Positions 18,858 to 28,246 of a stretch of 64,000 nucleotides of DNA are shown here, one piece after another. The stretch is from assembly GCF_018449435.1 (NCBI RefSeq), contig NZ_JAHCMU010000009.1, positions 122,328 to 186,327 of the forward strand, in the 5' to 3' direction. The first letter of the stretch is position 1. Every line of letters starts with the position of its first letter. Origin of the DNA: Flagellimonas sp. 389. GTDB lineage: Bacteria > Bacteroidota > Bacteroidia > Flavobacteriales > Flavobacteriaceae. The notes beneath the pieces were generated by a model, which was given only the letters and a program-made list of their open reading frames with translations, searched no databases and was not told where the DNA came from. Position numbers and translations under genes: made by a program.

Positions 18858-19376
18858 TTAATTGGGCATTACAACATCTTCAATGATGTGAATCACACCA
18901 TTGGAAGCCATCACATCCGTCTTAGTTATTTTACTGTAGTTTCCGCCAGCATCCATTAGATAAATTCCACCATCTTTTTTCATAGCAGTGATTTTCCCAC
19001 CGTTTAACGTGGTAAGCTCAGCTTTCCCGTTTCCTTTATCCAAGGCGGCAACGACATCTGCAGCAGCTATTTTACCAGATACTACGTGATACGTTAAAAT
19101 GGAGGACAGTTTTTCCTTGTTCTCGGGTTCCAATAGTGAGTTCAGCGTTTTGGAATCAATCTTCGCAAATCCAGAATTTACTGGAGCAAACACGGTAAAA
19201 GGTCCGTCACCTTTAAGAGCTCCAACCAAATCTGCAGCCTTAAGTGCAGTGACCAAAGTTGAAAAATCATCTACAGATACAGCAATATCCACAATATCTT
19301 TAGATTCCTGGGCTTTAGTTTGCTGCACGAACAAAATCAATGCAAATGTTGAAAGGATAAAAATTAATTTTTTCAT
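18858..19376 (-). CDS. Secreted fasciclin (FAS1) domain protein
   Basis: A 172-residue protein with a signal peptide (MKKLIFILSTFALILFVQQTKA) and one FAS1 domain: DDFSTLVTALKAADLVGAL, then GPFTVFAPVNSGFAKI (H1-type motif), LTYHVVSGKI and a C-terminal GVIHIIEDVVMPN (H2-type motif). FAS1 proteins mediate adhesion at the cell surface. It is divergent from a SigK/RskA-like pair at 19496-20811. In Mycobacterium tuberculosis SigK-RskA controls the fasciclin proteins MPT70/MPT83, so the same logic may hold here. No TAnnTTTG promoter is seen upstream, which would suit alternative sigma control. Confidence 0.92.
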   Translation of the reverse strand: MKKLIFILSTFALILFVQQTKAQESKDIVDIAVSVDDFSTLVTALKAADLVGALKGDGPFTVFAPVNSGFAKIDSKTLNSLLEPENKEKLSSILTYHVVSGKIAAADVVAALDKGNGKAELTTLNGGKITAMKKDGGIYLMDAGGNYSKITKTDVMASNGVIHIIEDVVMPN

Positions 19377-19495
19377 TTTTTTGTTTTTTAGATTTAAGTT
19401 TTAATATTAATTTTTGGCGCGCTTTACATTTTCATATACACACAGTTTTCTTTTATGGATGAACCCAGTAGTTTTTTATCATATCTTTAACATTG

Positions 19496-20059
19496 ATGAA
19501 AAAGCCCCATAGCGATCAAAAACTCATTTTAAACTTATCCAACGGAGATAAAAATGCACTCTACTTGTTGTACGACAACTATAGCGGCGCATTATATGGC
19601 GTTGTTTTGCGCATTTGCAGGAACGAAACGCTTGCACAGGATGTATTACAGGAAACTTTCGTAAAAATTTGGAAAAATAGTAGTAGCTATGACCCGGAAA
19701 AAGGAAAATTTTATACTTGGGCCTACCGAATCGCAAGAAATACAGCACTTAATGCATTAAGAAAAACGGACAACCTCATCCAAAACGAGGATTTAAGTGT
19801 ATATACCAATAAAACATCTGCCGAACCCGAACCCGACTATATACAATTGAACGGTTCAATAAATACGTTGGAGCCCCACCATCAGACGGCAATAGATTTG
19901 GTCTATTTTAAAGGATATACCCATCAAGAAGCACATGAAGAAATGGGCGTACCCTTAGGAACCTTTAAATCCTATATTAAACAGGCATTGAAACAATTAC
20001 GAAAAACCTACACCAAACAATTAGTATGGGTTTATTTTATTTTTGAAATGATAGCATGA
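19496..20059 (+). CDS. ECF-type RNA polymerase sigma factor (SigK-like)
   Basis: A 187-residue ECF sigma factor. Region 2 is visible in LAQDVLQETFVKIWKN and FYTWAYRIARNTALNALRK, and region 4 in HQTAIDLVYFKGYTHQEAHE and VPLGTFKSYIKQALKQLR. I prefer the ATG at 19496 over the TTG three bases earlier. The stop overlaps the anti-sigma start (ATGATGG), so the pair is translationally coupled. The RskA-type partner places it near the SigK group. It is divergent from the fasciclin gene across about 120 bases. Confidence 0.92.
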   Translation: MKKPHSDQKLILNLSNGDKNALYLLYDNYSGALYGVVLRICRNETLAQDVLQETFVKIWKNSSSYDPEKGKFYTWAYRIARNTALNALRKTDNLIQNEDLSVYTNKTSAEPEPDYIQLNGSINTLEPHHQTAIDLVYFKGYTHQEAHEEMGVPLGTFKSYIKQALKQLRKTYTKQLVWVYFIFEMIA

Positions 20060-20811
20060 TGGAAAAAGATAAAATATTGGACGAAGGACTTTTAGAGCAA
20101 TATTTGATTGGAGAACTTTCCGAAGAAGATGCTTTAATGGTGGAAAGTGCCCTACAAAAAGACATTGAGCTAAAACAACATTTTTTGCAGATGCAAGATG
20201 ACTTTGAGAAAATGGGTTTTGAAAATGCGGTTACCCCTCCATTTCAGGTAAAATATGAGTTACAAAAAAGATTAGAAACACCTTTAGCGAAAAAAACCAA
20301 TCGGATGCCTTTGTTAGTAGCAGCAAGTTTGGCATTGGTTTTTATGCTCAGTACTGTTTGGCTATATACAAAATGGCAAAATACCGAGAAAAACCTAGAA
20401 TCATTACAAATTACAACAGCGGACTTACAAAACCGATTGGATAACTTGGAGCAAAGTTATCTTCTTACCTCAAATCGTTTAGAAACGATCAATAACCCAA
20501 ATGTTATTCCCCTTATACTTTATGGTAATGATATTGCCCCCAATTCCAAAGCAGTTGCCTACGTAAACCATACAACTAAATTGGTTGTAGTAAATCCCCA
20601 GGGACTGCCTAAGCTCCCTGCCAATAAAACCTATCAAATGTGGAGTGATGTAGATGGTGAAATGATCAATATGGGGATTGTTCCAACAGACGAAGAATTG
20701 GTTACCCTAAAATACATTGATAGAGCTGAATCCTTAAATATCACCATTGAACCTGCAGGTGGTAATGACCATCCTACGGTAGAACAACTGGTATCATACG
20801 TTTTGCTCTAA
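20056..20811 (+). CDS. RskA-type membrane anti-sigma factor
   Basis: A 251-residue protein with a short cytoplasmic anti-sigma domain (LLEQYLIGELSEEDALMVES), one transmembrane helix (LLVAASLALVFMLSTVWLY, about residues 90-108), a coiled-coil stalk and a periplasmic RskA C-terminal domain (LPKLPANKTYQMWSDVDGE). It should hold the upstream sigma factor at the membrane until regulated proteolysis. The start overlaps the sigma stop; an in-frame ATG lies one codon further on. No zinc-binding HxxxCxxC motif is present, as expected for RskA types. Confidence 0.88.
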   Translation: MMEKDKILDEGLLEQYLIGELSEEDALMVESALQKDIELKQHFLQMQDDFEKMGFENAVTPPFQVKYELQKRLETPLAKKTNRMPLLVAASLALVFMLSTVWLYTKWQNTEKNLESLQITTADLQNRLDNLEQSYLLTSNRLETINNPNVIPLILYGNDIAPNSKAVAYVNHTTKLVVVNPQGLPKLPANKTYQMWSDVDGEMINMGIVPTDEELVTLKYIDRAESLNITIEPAGGNDHPTVEQLVSYVLL

Positions 20812-20824
20812 TCAATGAATCAAC

Positions 20825-22447
20825 TTACAATTGTTCCGTAGCAACTGGAAATATTTCGGATTTCCCATTCGAAAGTAGTACTTCATCAAAATTGACTCCA
20901 GCTATGGGCTTGATAACTTCCATATCGGTATCCCATTCTATTTTTCTACCTAGTTTCCATGATATGCCGGCCATATGAGCGGCTATCGCCTCTTCAAAAC
21001 CTTCTTTGATTCCACAACTTACATTTCCACCGTTTTTGATGGCACTTAACCATTCGCGCATATGCAAAAATGTAGAATCGACTCTTTCGCCATTGATATA
21101 AGTCCACATAAGCCCTTTGTCCGCAAAGTATTGCGAGGTAGCTGAGGATATTGCATCAGGCACGTTGGCCCCAGGATTATATTGGTAAATGGGTATGTGG
21201 GGCAGCATCTTTTCAGCCTCCAACATCTCGGCATAACGCGTTGATGCCATATCCGGCCAAACGGTAAGGGTATTGCCCAATTCCATGGTTGCATCATGCC
21301 CCATCAAAATTGTGGGTCTACTAAATGCATTTCCTAAAGTAGCACTATAACAAAACGTCATTCCCTTTTCTTTTCCCTGAGCTTGACTACTTCCAGTACT
21401 GAATTCGGGGAATTCCATATTTACCTGTAGTACATCGGGAACATCGCGTCCATCATTATGGGTATATATTCCTCCTGATGCAGATACCGAATGTGGGATG
21501 CCCATGTTGAGCACACAGTTGAGTCTGTCATAATCATGGGTCAATAAATCCCCTGAAAGGCCAGACCCATAGGCCCACCACTTACGCCATCTAAAAAAAT
21601 GGTTTTTATTGAAAGGAATTTTTGGTGCAGATCCCAAAAATTGTTCCCAATCTATAGTATCGGGATTTGCTTTAGAGTGGATATCATAGTTCCATGCACC
21701 ATTATCATCATTTCTATTGGTATTGGTCTGTATTAGAGAGATATGGCCCAAAGTTCCTTTCTCTACTATATCCTTTGCCGTTTTAAAACTAAGTGTTTGC
21801 CTGTGCTGATGCCCCACTGCAAAAATTGCTTTGGATTGCTCTGCAGCCGTTCTTAAAGAATAGGTTTCATCAACGGTATGTGTCATCGGTTTTTCAACAT
21901 AAACATGAATGTTGTTGTTCAACGCTTCAATGGACATGGGAGCATGCCAATGATCAGGTGTAGCAATGACGACTGCTTCTACCTCTCCGCTATGAATCAT
22001 CTCCTGATAGTTGTCATATCGTTTTACTTTATGCTCCGATGTAGAAAAAGAATTTATCGCACGTTCTGCATTAACATCAAAAACATCGCACACTCCTACC
22101 AACTTTACATTGAGTTTATCTTGATTTAAAAAATCTTCCAGAGCTTTATTTTTTGGGTCAATTTCAGCTTCGATCTTCATTTCTTCCATCCATTCTTTTG
22201 TAGCAAACCCTAAAGACCTACACAGTTGTTCTCCCCTAATCCCAAAACCAATGATACCAACTTTGATGGGTTCTCCGCCAATATTAGGCACCATAGGTGG
22301 TAAAGAAGGAGTTATGTCAAGCTGTTGCAATATCTCTGTCCTTCCCCTTCTATTATAAACCGTATTGGCCGCACCGGCCCACCAAACCGCCCCTAAAATG
22401 GGAAGCCCACCCAATCCTTTTAGTAAATCTCTTCTTGACCACTTCAT
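20825..22447 (-). CDS. Tat-exported Gfo/Idh/MocA family oxidoreductase
   Basis: A 540-residue protein with a twin-arginine leader (SRRDLLKGLGG, residues 4-14) and then a Rossmann fold (VGIIGFGIRGEQLCRSLGF). The EKPMTHTVDE motif with the conserved lysine of the Gfo/Idh/MocA family follows. These enzymes oxidise or rearrange sugars with NAD; exported ones carry tightly bound cofactor folded before transport. It lies 12 bases downstream of a DoxX-like gene. The substrate is not predictable. Confidence 0.9.
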   Translation of the reverse strand: MKWSRRDLLKGLGGLPILGAVWWAGAANTVYNRRGRTEILQQLDITPSLPPMVPNIGGEPIKVGIIGFGIRGEQLCRSLGFATKEWMEEMKIEAEIDPKNKALEDFLNQDKLNVKLVGVCDVFDVNAERAINSFSTSEHKVKRYDNYQEMIHSGEVEAVVIATPDHWHAPMSIEALNNNIHVYVEKPMTHTVDETYSLRTAAEQSKAIFAVGHQHRQTLSFKTAKDIVEKGTLGHISLIQTNTNRNDDNGAWNYDIHSKANPDTIDWEQFLGSAPKIPFNKNHFFRWRKWWAYGSGLSGDLLTHDYDRLNCVLNMGIPHSVSASGGIYTHNDGRDVPDVLQVNMEFPEFSTGSSQAQGKEKGMTFCYSATLGNAFSRPTILMGHDATMELGNTLTVWPDMASTRYAEMLEAEKMLPHIPIYQYNPGANVPDAISSATSQYFADKGLMWTYINGERVDSTFLHMREWLSAIKNGGNVSCGIKEGFEEAIAAHMAGISWKLGRKIEWDTDMEVIKPIAGVNFDEVLLSNGKSEIFPVATEQL

Positions 22448-22459
22448 AGCTTTACGTTT

Positions 22460-22930
22460 TTATAGGTTTTTTTTGATAAAATAGTTAAGGCCAAAATAAT
22501 GACCTGTAGGAAAGTTGTATATCAGAATACATGCAATCAGTTCGATAAGATTTTTGTTAACGAACCAATAGTTACCTTCGGTATTTAATTGGTCTAGCCA
22601 CGGAAAAGGTGGGTGGGCCAAATAGTACAAGGCTAAAAGACCTATTGCTACAATCGCTCCTTTTTTCTCAAAAATCCCTAAAGTGAATGTAACCCCTACT
22701 ATTATAAGAGCGGCCATGTTCAAAACATCCACCCAACCTATTATAGATGGATTGATGAGCAAGAAAAAAAAGGGTTTTAAAGGTCCTTGGGCAGAAGCTA
22801 GATAGCCAAAGGAAGTCCATTCGGGATTAAACAGTTTAATAACTCCTTCGTACAGAAAGTGCCAGCCAATAAAAACCCGAAGGAGCACAATACTAATGTT
22901 GACATTTCTGTCCTTATTACTATCGATCAT
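22460..22930 (-). CDS. DoxX-family membrane protein
   Basis: A 156-residue protein with four hydrophobic helices and the DoxX-type opening (IVLLRVFIGWHFLYEGVIKLFNPEW). The family is linked to quinone or thiol redox processes but is poorly defined. It is the first gene of a two-gene operon with the Tat-exported Gfo/Idh/MocA oxidoreductase 12 bases downstream, which suggests, without proving, a membrane electron link for that enzyme. Confidence 0.82.
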   Translation of the reverse strand: MIDSNKDRNVNISIVLLRVFIGWHFLYEGVIKLFNPEWTSFGYLASAQGPLKPFFFLLINPSIIGWVDVLNMAALIIVGVTFTLGIFEKKGAIVAIGLLALYYLAHPPFPWLDQLNTEGNYWFVNKNLIELIACILIYNFPTGHYFGLNYFIKKNL

Positions 22931-22997
22931 TGTGTTAGGTTTTTTGATTCGGAAATTCGGTGAATCTAAAACTACAATGAACTGGTTTTAAAAACTA

Positions 22998-23009
22998 TGA
23001 CAATTGTCA
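22998..23009. promoter_or_regulatory. Perfect 12-bp palindrome upstream of the DoxX operon
   Basis: TGACAATTGTCA is a perfect palindrome, 68 bases upstream of the DoxX start and just past the rimO stop. It could be an operator. No factor can be assigned. Confidence 0.3.
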
Positions 23010-23020
23010 ATACAAGATAG

Positions 23021-24328
23021 CTATGAGGTGACAGGAACCGCATAAAGGTCAAAGTCCGCAGCTTCGGTAATTTTGACATTTACAAAATCCCCTATCTTAA
23101 CGTAATGCTGGGTCGCATCGATTAAAACCTCATTATCAACATCCGGCGAATCAAACTCGGTCCTGCCCACAAAATAGTTTCCTTCTTTACGGTCAATTAA
23201 ACAACGAAAGTCTTTACTGATCTTTTCTTGGTTAAGCTCCCAAGAAATCTGTGATTGAATCTCCATAATCTCATTGGCACGTTGCTGTTTTACTTCCTCT
23301 GGCACATCATCTTCCAAGGAATATGCATGGGTATTTTCCTCATGGCTATAGGTGAAGCATCCCAATCGTTCAAAACGCATATCCTTTACCCAGTTTTTTA
23401 AAGTCTGAAAATCTTCTTCGGTCTCTCCAGGATATCCCACGATAAGCGTTGTTCGTATCGTCATTTCGGGAACGGCATTTCTAAGATCCTGTAAAAGCTT
23501 TGTCGTTTTTGCCTTGGTAGTTCCCCTGCGCATACTTTTTAAGATAGGGTCAGCAATGTGTTGAAGCGGAATATCGATATAGTTACAAACCTTGGGCTCT
23601 TTTTTCATTACATCCAAGACATCCATAGGAAAACCCGTTGGAAAGGCATAGTGCAGTCGAATCCATTCAATACCATCTACTTGTACCAACGCTTGAAGCA
23701 ATGTTGCCAGATTTCGCTTTTTGTATAGGTCCAGACCATAATACGTTAAATCCTGCGCTATTAAAATAAGTTCCTTAACTCCTTTTGCCGCTAATTTTTC
23801 TGCTTCAGATACCAATGCTTCAATCGGTTTGCTTTTATGTTTTCCACGCATTAATGGAATAGCGCAAAAAGAACAGGGTCTATCGCACCCTTCGGCAATT
23901 TTTAGATATGCATAGTTTTTGGGCGTGGTTGTTAATCGCTCCCCTATCAACTCGTGTTTATAGTCAGCTCCAAGTGCCTTCAATAAATTCGGAAGATCGC
24001 TGGTTCCAAAATACTCATCCACATTTGGAATCTCTTTTTCCAGATCGGGCTTATACCGTTCGCTCAAACAACCGGTCACAAACACCTTATCTACATTACC
24101 TTCCTCTTTTTTTTGGACATACTCCAAAATGGTATTTACGCTTTCCTCCTTGGCATTTGCAATAAACCCACAGGTATTGATAACAACAACGTTCCCTTCC
24201 TCCTCATGGACTACTTCTTTATTATTGGCACGCAATTGTCCCATGAGGACTTCAGAATCGTAGATATTTTTGCTACATCCTAGCGTTACGACGTTGATTT
24301 TATTCTTTTTTAAGGATTTTGTCCGCAT
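23021..24328 (-). CDS. rimO: Ribosomal protein S12 methylthiotransferase RimO
   Basis: A radical-SAM enzyme of about 435 residues that methylthiolates an aspartate of ribosomal protein S12. The N-terminal MTTase domain has VVTLGCSKNIYDSE and VINTCGF, the radical SAM cluster is CDRPCSFC, and a TRAM domain closes the C-terminus (near HYVKIGDFVNVKITEA). I chose the ATG at 24326-24328 (MRTKSLKK); the 24361 start adds an unlikely hydrophobic extension. A TATTTTTG element (24348-24355) 20 bases upstream may be its -7 box. Confidence 0.95.
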   Translation of the reverse strand: MRTKSLKKNKINVVTLGCSKNIYDSEVLMGQLRANNKEVVHEEEGNVVVINTCGFIANAKEESVNTILEYVQKKEEGNVDKVFVTGCLSERYKPDLEKEIPNVDEYFGTSDLPNLLKALGADYKHELIGERLTTTPKNYAYLKIAEGCDRPCSFCAIPLMRGKHKSKPIEALVSEAEKLAAKGVKELILIAQDLTYYGLDLYKKRNLATLLQALVQVDGIEWIRLHYAFPTGFPMDVLDVMKKEPKVCNYIDIPLQHIADPILKSMRRGTTKAKTTKLLQDLRNAVPEMTIRTTLIVGYPGETEEDFQTLKNWVKDMRFERLGCFTYSHEENTHAYSLEDDVPEEVKQQRANEIMEIQSQISWELNQEKISKDFRCLIDRKEGNYFVGRTEFDSPDVDNEVLIDATQHYVKIGDFVNVKITEAADFDLYAVPVTS

Positions 24329-24454
24329 ACCGTTGTAAAATGGAGTGCAAAAATACAACAAGACAAGGCATTACATCGATTTAGGTGCATATTTTTCAAG
24401 AACCAACGTTAAACCTATATAAGAATGCATGGTCTAAATCAAAAATCCCAAATC

Positions 24455-25546
24455 ATGAAAAAATCATTACTTATATCCCTTCTTACCTCTTTTTTACTTT
24501 GGAATTGTTCCGATTCTTCTGGCAACGGTGACGGGCAAGTAGATGAGCGTGATATTGAAAATGTCTACTTCCCCCCTGAAAAATCCGTGGAATGGGAAAC
24601 CGTTTCTGCCACAACTTTAGGTTGGAACAGCGATTCTGAACAGGATGTCCTTGATTTTTTGGAAGAAAACAAGACCAAAGCCTTTATCATCTTAAAGGAT
24701 GGTCGAATTGTGATAGAAAAGTACTTTGGCGACCACACCCAAAATACCAGCTGGTATTGGGCATCGGTAGGTAAAACGCTTACTGCTTTCACAGTAGGAA
24801 TCGCCCAAGAAGAAGGGCTTTTGGATATTGATAACAGAACTTCGGATTATTTGGGCGAAGGCTGGACGAGTCTTTCTTTAGAAGATGAAAACAGAATCAC
24901 CATTTGGCATCAATTGACCATGACCAGTGGTCTGGACGATACGGAATTTGATTGTGTAACTCCAGGTTGTCTTACCTATATTGAAGATGCCGGAAAAAGA
25001 TGGGCTTATCACAATGGACCTTACACCTTGTTGCAAAGCGTTGTTGCCAATGCTGCGGAAGAGGAATGGAAAGCGTATTTCAATGAAAAACTAAGGGATA
25101 AAATTGGGATGGATGGATTTTGGCTCCCTACCAATGACACCAACAATGTATTTTTTAGCACAGCTAGAAGTATGGCTCGTTTTGGTTTATTAAATCTAAA
25201 CAATGGTACTTGGAACAACGAAACCATTCTTGGAGATGCGGATTACAGAACCGATATGAAGAATACCTCCCAAAATTTGAATAAATCCTATGGCTATCTT
25301 TGGTGGTTGAACGGGAAACAAAGCTACCGAGCTCCAGTGGTACAAACAGAATTTCAAGGTGAACTTATTCCCAATGCACCTAGCGATATGTATACAGGTT
25401 TGGGAAAAGATGACCAAAAACTCTACATTGTTCCAAGCAAAGGTTTAGTTATTTTACGAATGGGTGAAGATGCTGGAGGAGATGTGCTCGGACCTTCCAG
25501 TTTTGATAATGAGCTTTGGGAAAAGCTAAATACCTACATAAACTAG
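24455..25546 (+). CDS. Serine hydrolase lipoprotein (class C beta-lactamase/DD-peptidase family)
   Basis: About 363 residues beginning MKKSLLISLLTSFLLWNC, with the lipobox cysteine at residue 18 and a Ser/Gly/Asp-rich linker. The catalytic signatures are SxxK in WASVGKTLTAF, a Y-x-N (WAYHNGPYTLL) and a WWLNGKQ segment. These place it in the beta-lactamase/EstB serine hydrolase family. It is an isolated + strand gene between two - strand blocks. An upstream in-frame ATG (24425) would add ten residues before the signal peptide and is less likely. Confidence 0.85.
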   Translation: MKKSLLISLLTSFLLWNCSDSSGNGDGQVDERDIENVYFPPEKSVEWETVSATTLGWNSDSEQDVLDFLEENKTKAFIILKDGRIVIEKYFGDHTQNTSWYWASVGKTLTAFTVGIAQEEGLLDIDNRTSDYLGEGWTSLSLEDENRITIWHQLTMTSGLDDTEFDCVTPGCLTYIEDAGKRWAYHNGPYTLLQSVVANAAEEEWKAYFNEKLRDKIGMDGFWLPTNDTNNVFFSTARSMARFGLLNLNNGTWNNETILGDADYRTDMKNTSQNLNKSYGYLWWLNGKQSYRAPVVQTEFQGELIPNAPSDMYTGLGKDDQKLYIVPSKGLVILRMGEDAGGDVLGPSSFDNELWEKLNTYIN

Positions 25547-25584
25547 ATTATTGATAGCCAAGAGACTATATTGACTTAGCGTTT

Positions 25585-25657
25585 AGTGGTCGGTGGTCAG
25601 TGGTCAGTGGTCAGTGGTCAGTGGTCAGTGGTCAGTGGTCAGTGGTCAGTGGTCAGT
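25585..25657. repeat. Heptanucleotide tandem repeat (AGTGGTC)x10
   Basis: Ten consecutive 7-base units of AGTGGTC plus a trailing AGT, with a single A-to-G change in the second unit. It lies in the 168-base spacer between the convergent serine hydrolase and amidase genes. Seven is not a multiple of three in any product sense here: the Val/Val/Ser/Gly/Gln/Trp reading through it is an artefact. Array length probably varies by slippage. Confidence 0.95.
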
Positions 25658-25714
25658 AAAAAAATTAAAAAACCATCTTACTGCAAACACTGGTTTCATA
25701 CTCCAACACAAAAG

Positions 25715-27412
25715 TCAATCCATATAACCTTCTGGAATTTTCCGCACCTTGGTCAAGCTTTCAAAAGCTGCGCCCAATTCATATAGTTTACCTTCTTGAT
25801 ACTGTTTAGCAATAAAGGTCAGACTAATCGGTTCTCCAGATTCCTTATATCCCATAGGAACGGTAAGTGCGGGATATTCCGCTGCTGCTGCAATCCCTGC
25901 ATCGTAATTATTGATGGAAAGCACGGCATCCAATTGGTGTTTGTCCATAGGACCATTCAAATACTTCCGACCAGCGGCCTTCAATCTATCTTTAATTTCC
26001 TTTAGCCCATCCGTAGATGTTGAGTCAGCTAAAATACCATCAAAACGAGCTTGTCCATAGGGAATCCTTATTAATGAATCCTGCAGATTGAATGCCACGG
26101 CATCTGCAACGTTTTCAATCTTTACCGCATCTTTATCTTTCACCTGGGTTTTTAGATAAACAGGAAGGTCATTTTTCATATCGATATTTAAAATCGAAAG
26201 AAACCCATCAAACGCTACTTCCATGGGTTCAAATTCAATAATGGTGGCACCAGCAGCCTTTAACTTTTCCATTGTAATTCTATAAATGGAATCTGTTTCG
26301 ATGTAGTTTTTAATCGCTCCAAAGCGTTTTCCTTTGAGCAATGGAGTTTCTGTTGTATACCATTTTTCATCCCAATCCGTTTGTACAGACTTGCTGTCTT
26401 CTTCATCATAACCTCGCATAGCATCCAAAAGAATACCATTATCGATGACACTCTTGGTCATGGGTCCGGGAGTGTCCAAAGTGCTGGAAATCGGAACTAT
26501 CCCGGTCCGGCTCAAAAGTCCAATGGTAGGTTTCATCCCAACAACAGAATTTTGACTGGAAGGCGAGAGAATAGAACCCGAAGTTTCTGTACCCACAGCC
26601 GCTACGGCATAATTTGAAGCAATTGAAGTTCCACTTCCAGCACTGGAACCACCAGTATCAAAAACCATTCTACCATAAGGATTAAGGGTTTGTCCACCCA
26701 CCGCACTTTGTCCATTGGGGCAAACACCACAAATAAAATTAGCCCATTCACTTAGATTCACCTTACCCAAAATCAATGCACCTTTTTCCTTAAGACGCTT
26801 TACGATAAATGAGTCATCTGTTCGGTTTTCCATCAAGGCAATGGCGCCAGCCGTGGTTTTCATATTTTGAGCACCGATATTATCTTTCAATAAAATGGGC
26901 ATTCCATAGATGTTATGGTGTCCTTTTGAGTCTGCATCTAAATTCCGAGCTTCTTCAAGCACATTAGGGTTTAATGCAATCACAGTATTTAAGGTCGTAC
27001 TATTATCCAACTCATATTTATAAATACGGTGCAAGTAAAAAAGCACCAATTGCTCATAGGTAAATTTACCTTCTGAGATATGTTGCTGAATCGAAGGGAT
27101 ATTCTGCTCTAAAATCAAAGGTTTTAAAGATTCGTATGTAGCAGAATCAAAAGCGGAAACTTCTTCATAAAGTGGTAAAAAGACATCGTTTTTATCCAAT
27201 ACTTTAGATTGTATAAACTTGTATCGCATTCGCTCCTTTTCATGCTCAGCATTGGCAGCAACTTCTGCTGAATCATTATAGGATTGCCACAATACAATCA
27301 CTTCTTTTTCCTTGGATTCTTTAGCCTGTTGTTTGCAACCGACAAATAAAATAAAGCCAGTAACAAAGAGTATATAAGTTAATCGTCGTGATCTTGAAGT
27401 AAGGTTTTCCAT
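25715..27412 (-). CDS. Amidase-signature family hydrolase, lipoprotein
   Basis: A 565-residue enzyme with a lipobox (FVGC) after an N-terminal hydrophobic stretch. The amidase signature is complete: catalytic Lys in MPILLKDNIG, the cis-Ser in GTETSGSILSP and the nucleophile Ser in the GGSSAGSGTSIAS region. It is too long and exported to be GatA, so a periplasmic amide hydrolase is likely; the substrate is unknown. Its start overlaps the end of the DUF2911 gene by 34 bases. Confidence 0.9.
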   Translation of the reverse strand: MENLTSRSRRLTYILFVTGFILFVGCKQQAKESKEKEVIVLWQSYNDSAEVAANAEHEKERMRYKFIQSKVLDKNDVFLPLYEEVSAFDSATYESLKPLILEQNIPSIQQHISEGKFTYEQLVLFYLHRIYKYELDNSTTLNTVIALNPNVLEEARNLDADSKGHHNIYGMPILLKDNIGAQNMKTTAGAIALMENRTDDSFIVKRLKEKGALILGKVNLSEWANFICGVCPNGQSAVGGQTLNPYGRMVFDTGGSSAGSGTSIASNYAVAAVGTETSGSILSPSSQNSVVGMKPTIGLLSRTGIVPISSTLDTPGPMTKSVIDNGILLDAMRGYDEEDSKSVQTDWDEKWYTTETPLLKGKRFGAIKNYIETDSIYRITMEKLKAAGATIIEFEPMEVAFDGFLSILNIDMKNDLPVYLKTQVKDKDAVKIENVADAVAFNLQDSLIRIPYGQARFDGILADSTSTDGLKEIKDRLKAAGRKYLNGPMDKHQLDAVLSINNYDAGIAAAAEYPALTVPMGYKESGEPISLTFIAKQYQEGKLYELGAAFESLTKVRKIPEGYMD

Positions 27413-28245
27413 GTATTGATGTTCTTTTGGTTCATACGAACAAACTCGTCCTTGTCCTGCTTTTGAGCTAAAGCTAAGGATTTTTGCGCAGATGTTATTG
27501 CATCTTCATAGTCACCAAGTGCAGCTTCTACCAAACTTTTTACTCTGTGAAAATAATAGGTATCACCACCTAATTTCAAAGCTTGTTTCAAATACTGCAA
27601 AGCACGAGGATATTCTATTTTTTGCTCTTGTAGATAGCGCGCAGCTTCGTAGTATGTTTGTGCCGTAGGATTTTCTGAAAGCTGTCTCGCTATTTCCATT
27701 TCCATCTGTGCGTGGGTATCTACAGTAAAGGGTATGATTACTTTGGTATTTGCCCAAATTAACCCCATCTGAATAGTACTATGGGTAATGGAATCAAAGA
27801 CAATTAAAAAATTCTCTTGGTATTCCCGGTTTTTCTGAGGTTTTACCGTAACACGAAATAAGTCTTCTTCTGGATTGTAGTTTTTACGACCATCTCCCCA
27901 ATGTTCTGTATTGGCATGAAATGCTATCTGCCAATTTTCTTCTTCCGGAAATGCATACAATGCATAAGTACCTTTGGGCAAATCATTTCCCAAGATGTTC
28001 ATATCCGTATCCACGGTAATTTTTGTTGATGCATTGGCCCCTACCCGCCAGATACGGCCGTAAGGTACCAAACCACCAAAAATTTTACGCCCTCTAGTTG
28101 CTGGACGCGAATATTCCACTGAGATTTTGGAAAGACCGATTTCCTGTTCTATTGTAGCAAGTGGGCTGGCTTTAGGGTGTTTTATTTGTGAATAAGATGA
28201 AACGATAACTACTAAAAAAAAAGAATTTATCAGTACCTTCTTCAT
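27379..28245 (-). CDS. Secreted DUF2911 protein with a TPR-like tail
   Basis: A protein of about 288 residues starting MKKVLINSFFLVVIVSSYS, a signal peptide. The DUF2911 core is recognisable from ISVEYSRPATRGRKIFGGLV and PYGRIWRVGANASTKI. The C-terminal third is helical with TPR-like spacing (YEAARYLQEQKIEYPRALQY). The ATG at 28243-28245 lies one base after the ftsY stop, and the gene overlaps the amidase start, so ftsY, this gene and the amidase may share a transcript. Function unknown. Confidence 0.85.
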   Translation of the reverse strand: MKKVLINSFFLVVIVSSYSQIKHPKASPLATIEQEIGLSKISVEYSRPATRGRKIFGGLVPYGRIWRVGANASTKITVDTDMNILGNDLPKGTYALYAFPEEENWQIAFHANTEHWGDGRKNYNPEEDLFRVTVKPQKNREYQENFLIVFDSITHSTIQMGLIWANTKVIIPFTVDTHAQMEMEIARQLSENPTAQTYYEAARYLQEQKIEYPRALQYLKQALKLGGDTYYFHRVKSLVEAALGDYEDAITSAQKSLALAQKQDKDEFVRMNQKNINTWKTLLQDHDD

Positions 28246-28246
28246 C

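Noticed and set aside
25585..25657. CRISPR-like array
   Set aside because: Repeat units are 7 bases with no spacers and no cas genes are nearby.
25586..25786. ORF reading through the heptamer repeat (Val-Val-Ser-Gly-Gln-Trp repeats)
   Set aside because: A product of a 7-base repeat read in three frames; it overlaps the amidase gene and has no other coding signal.
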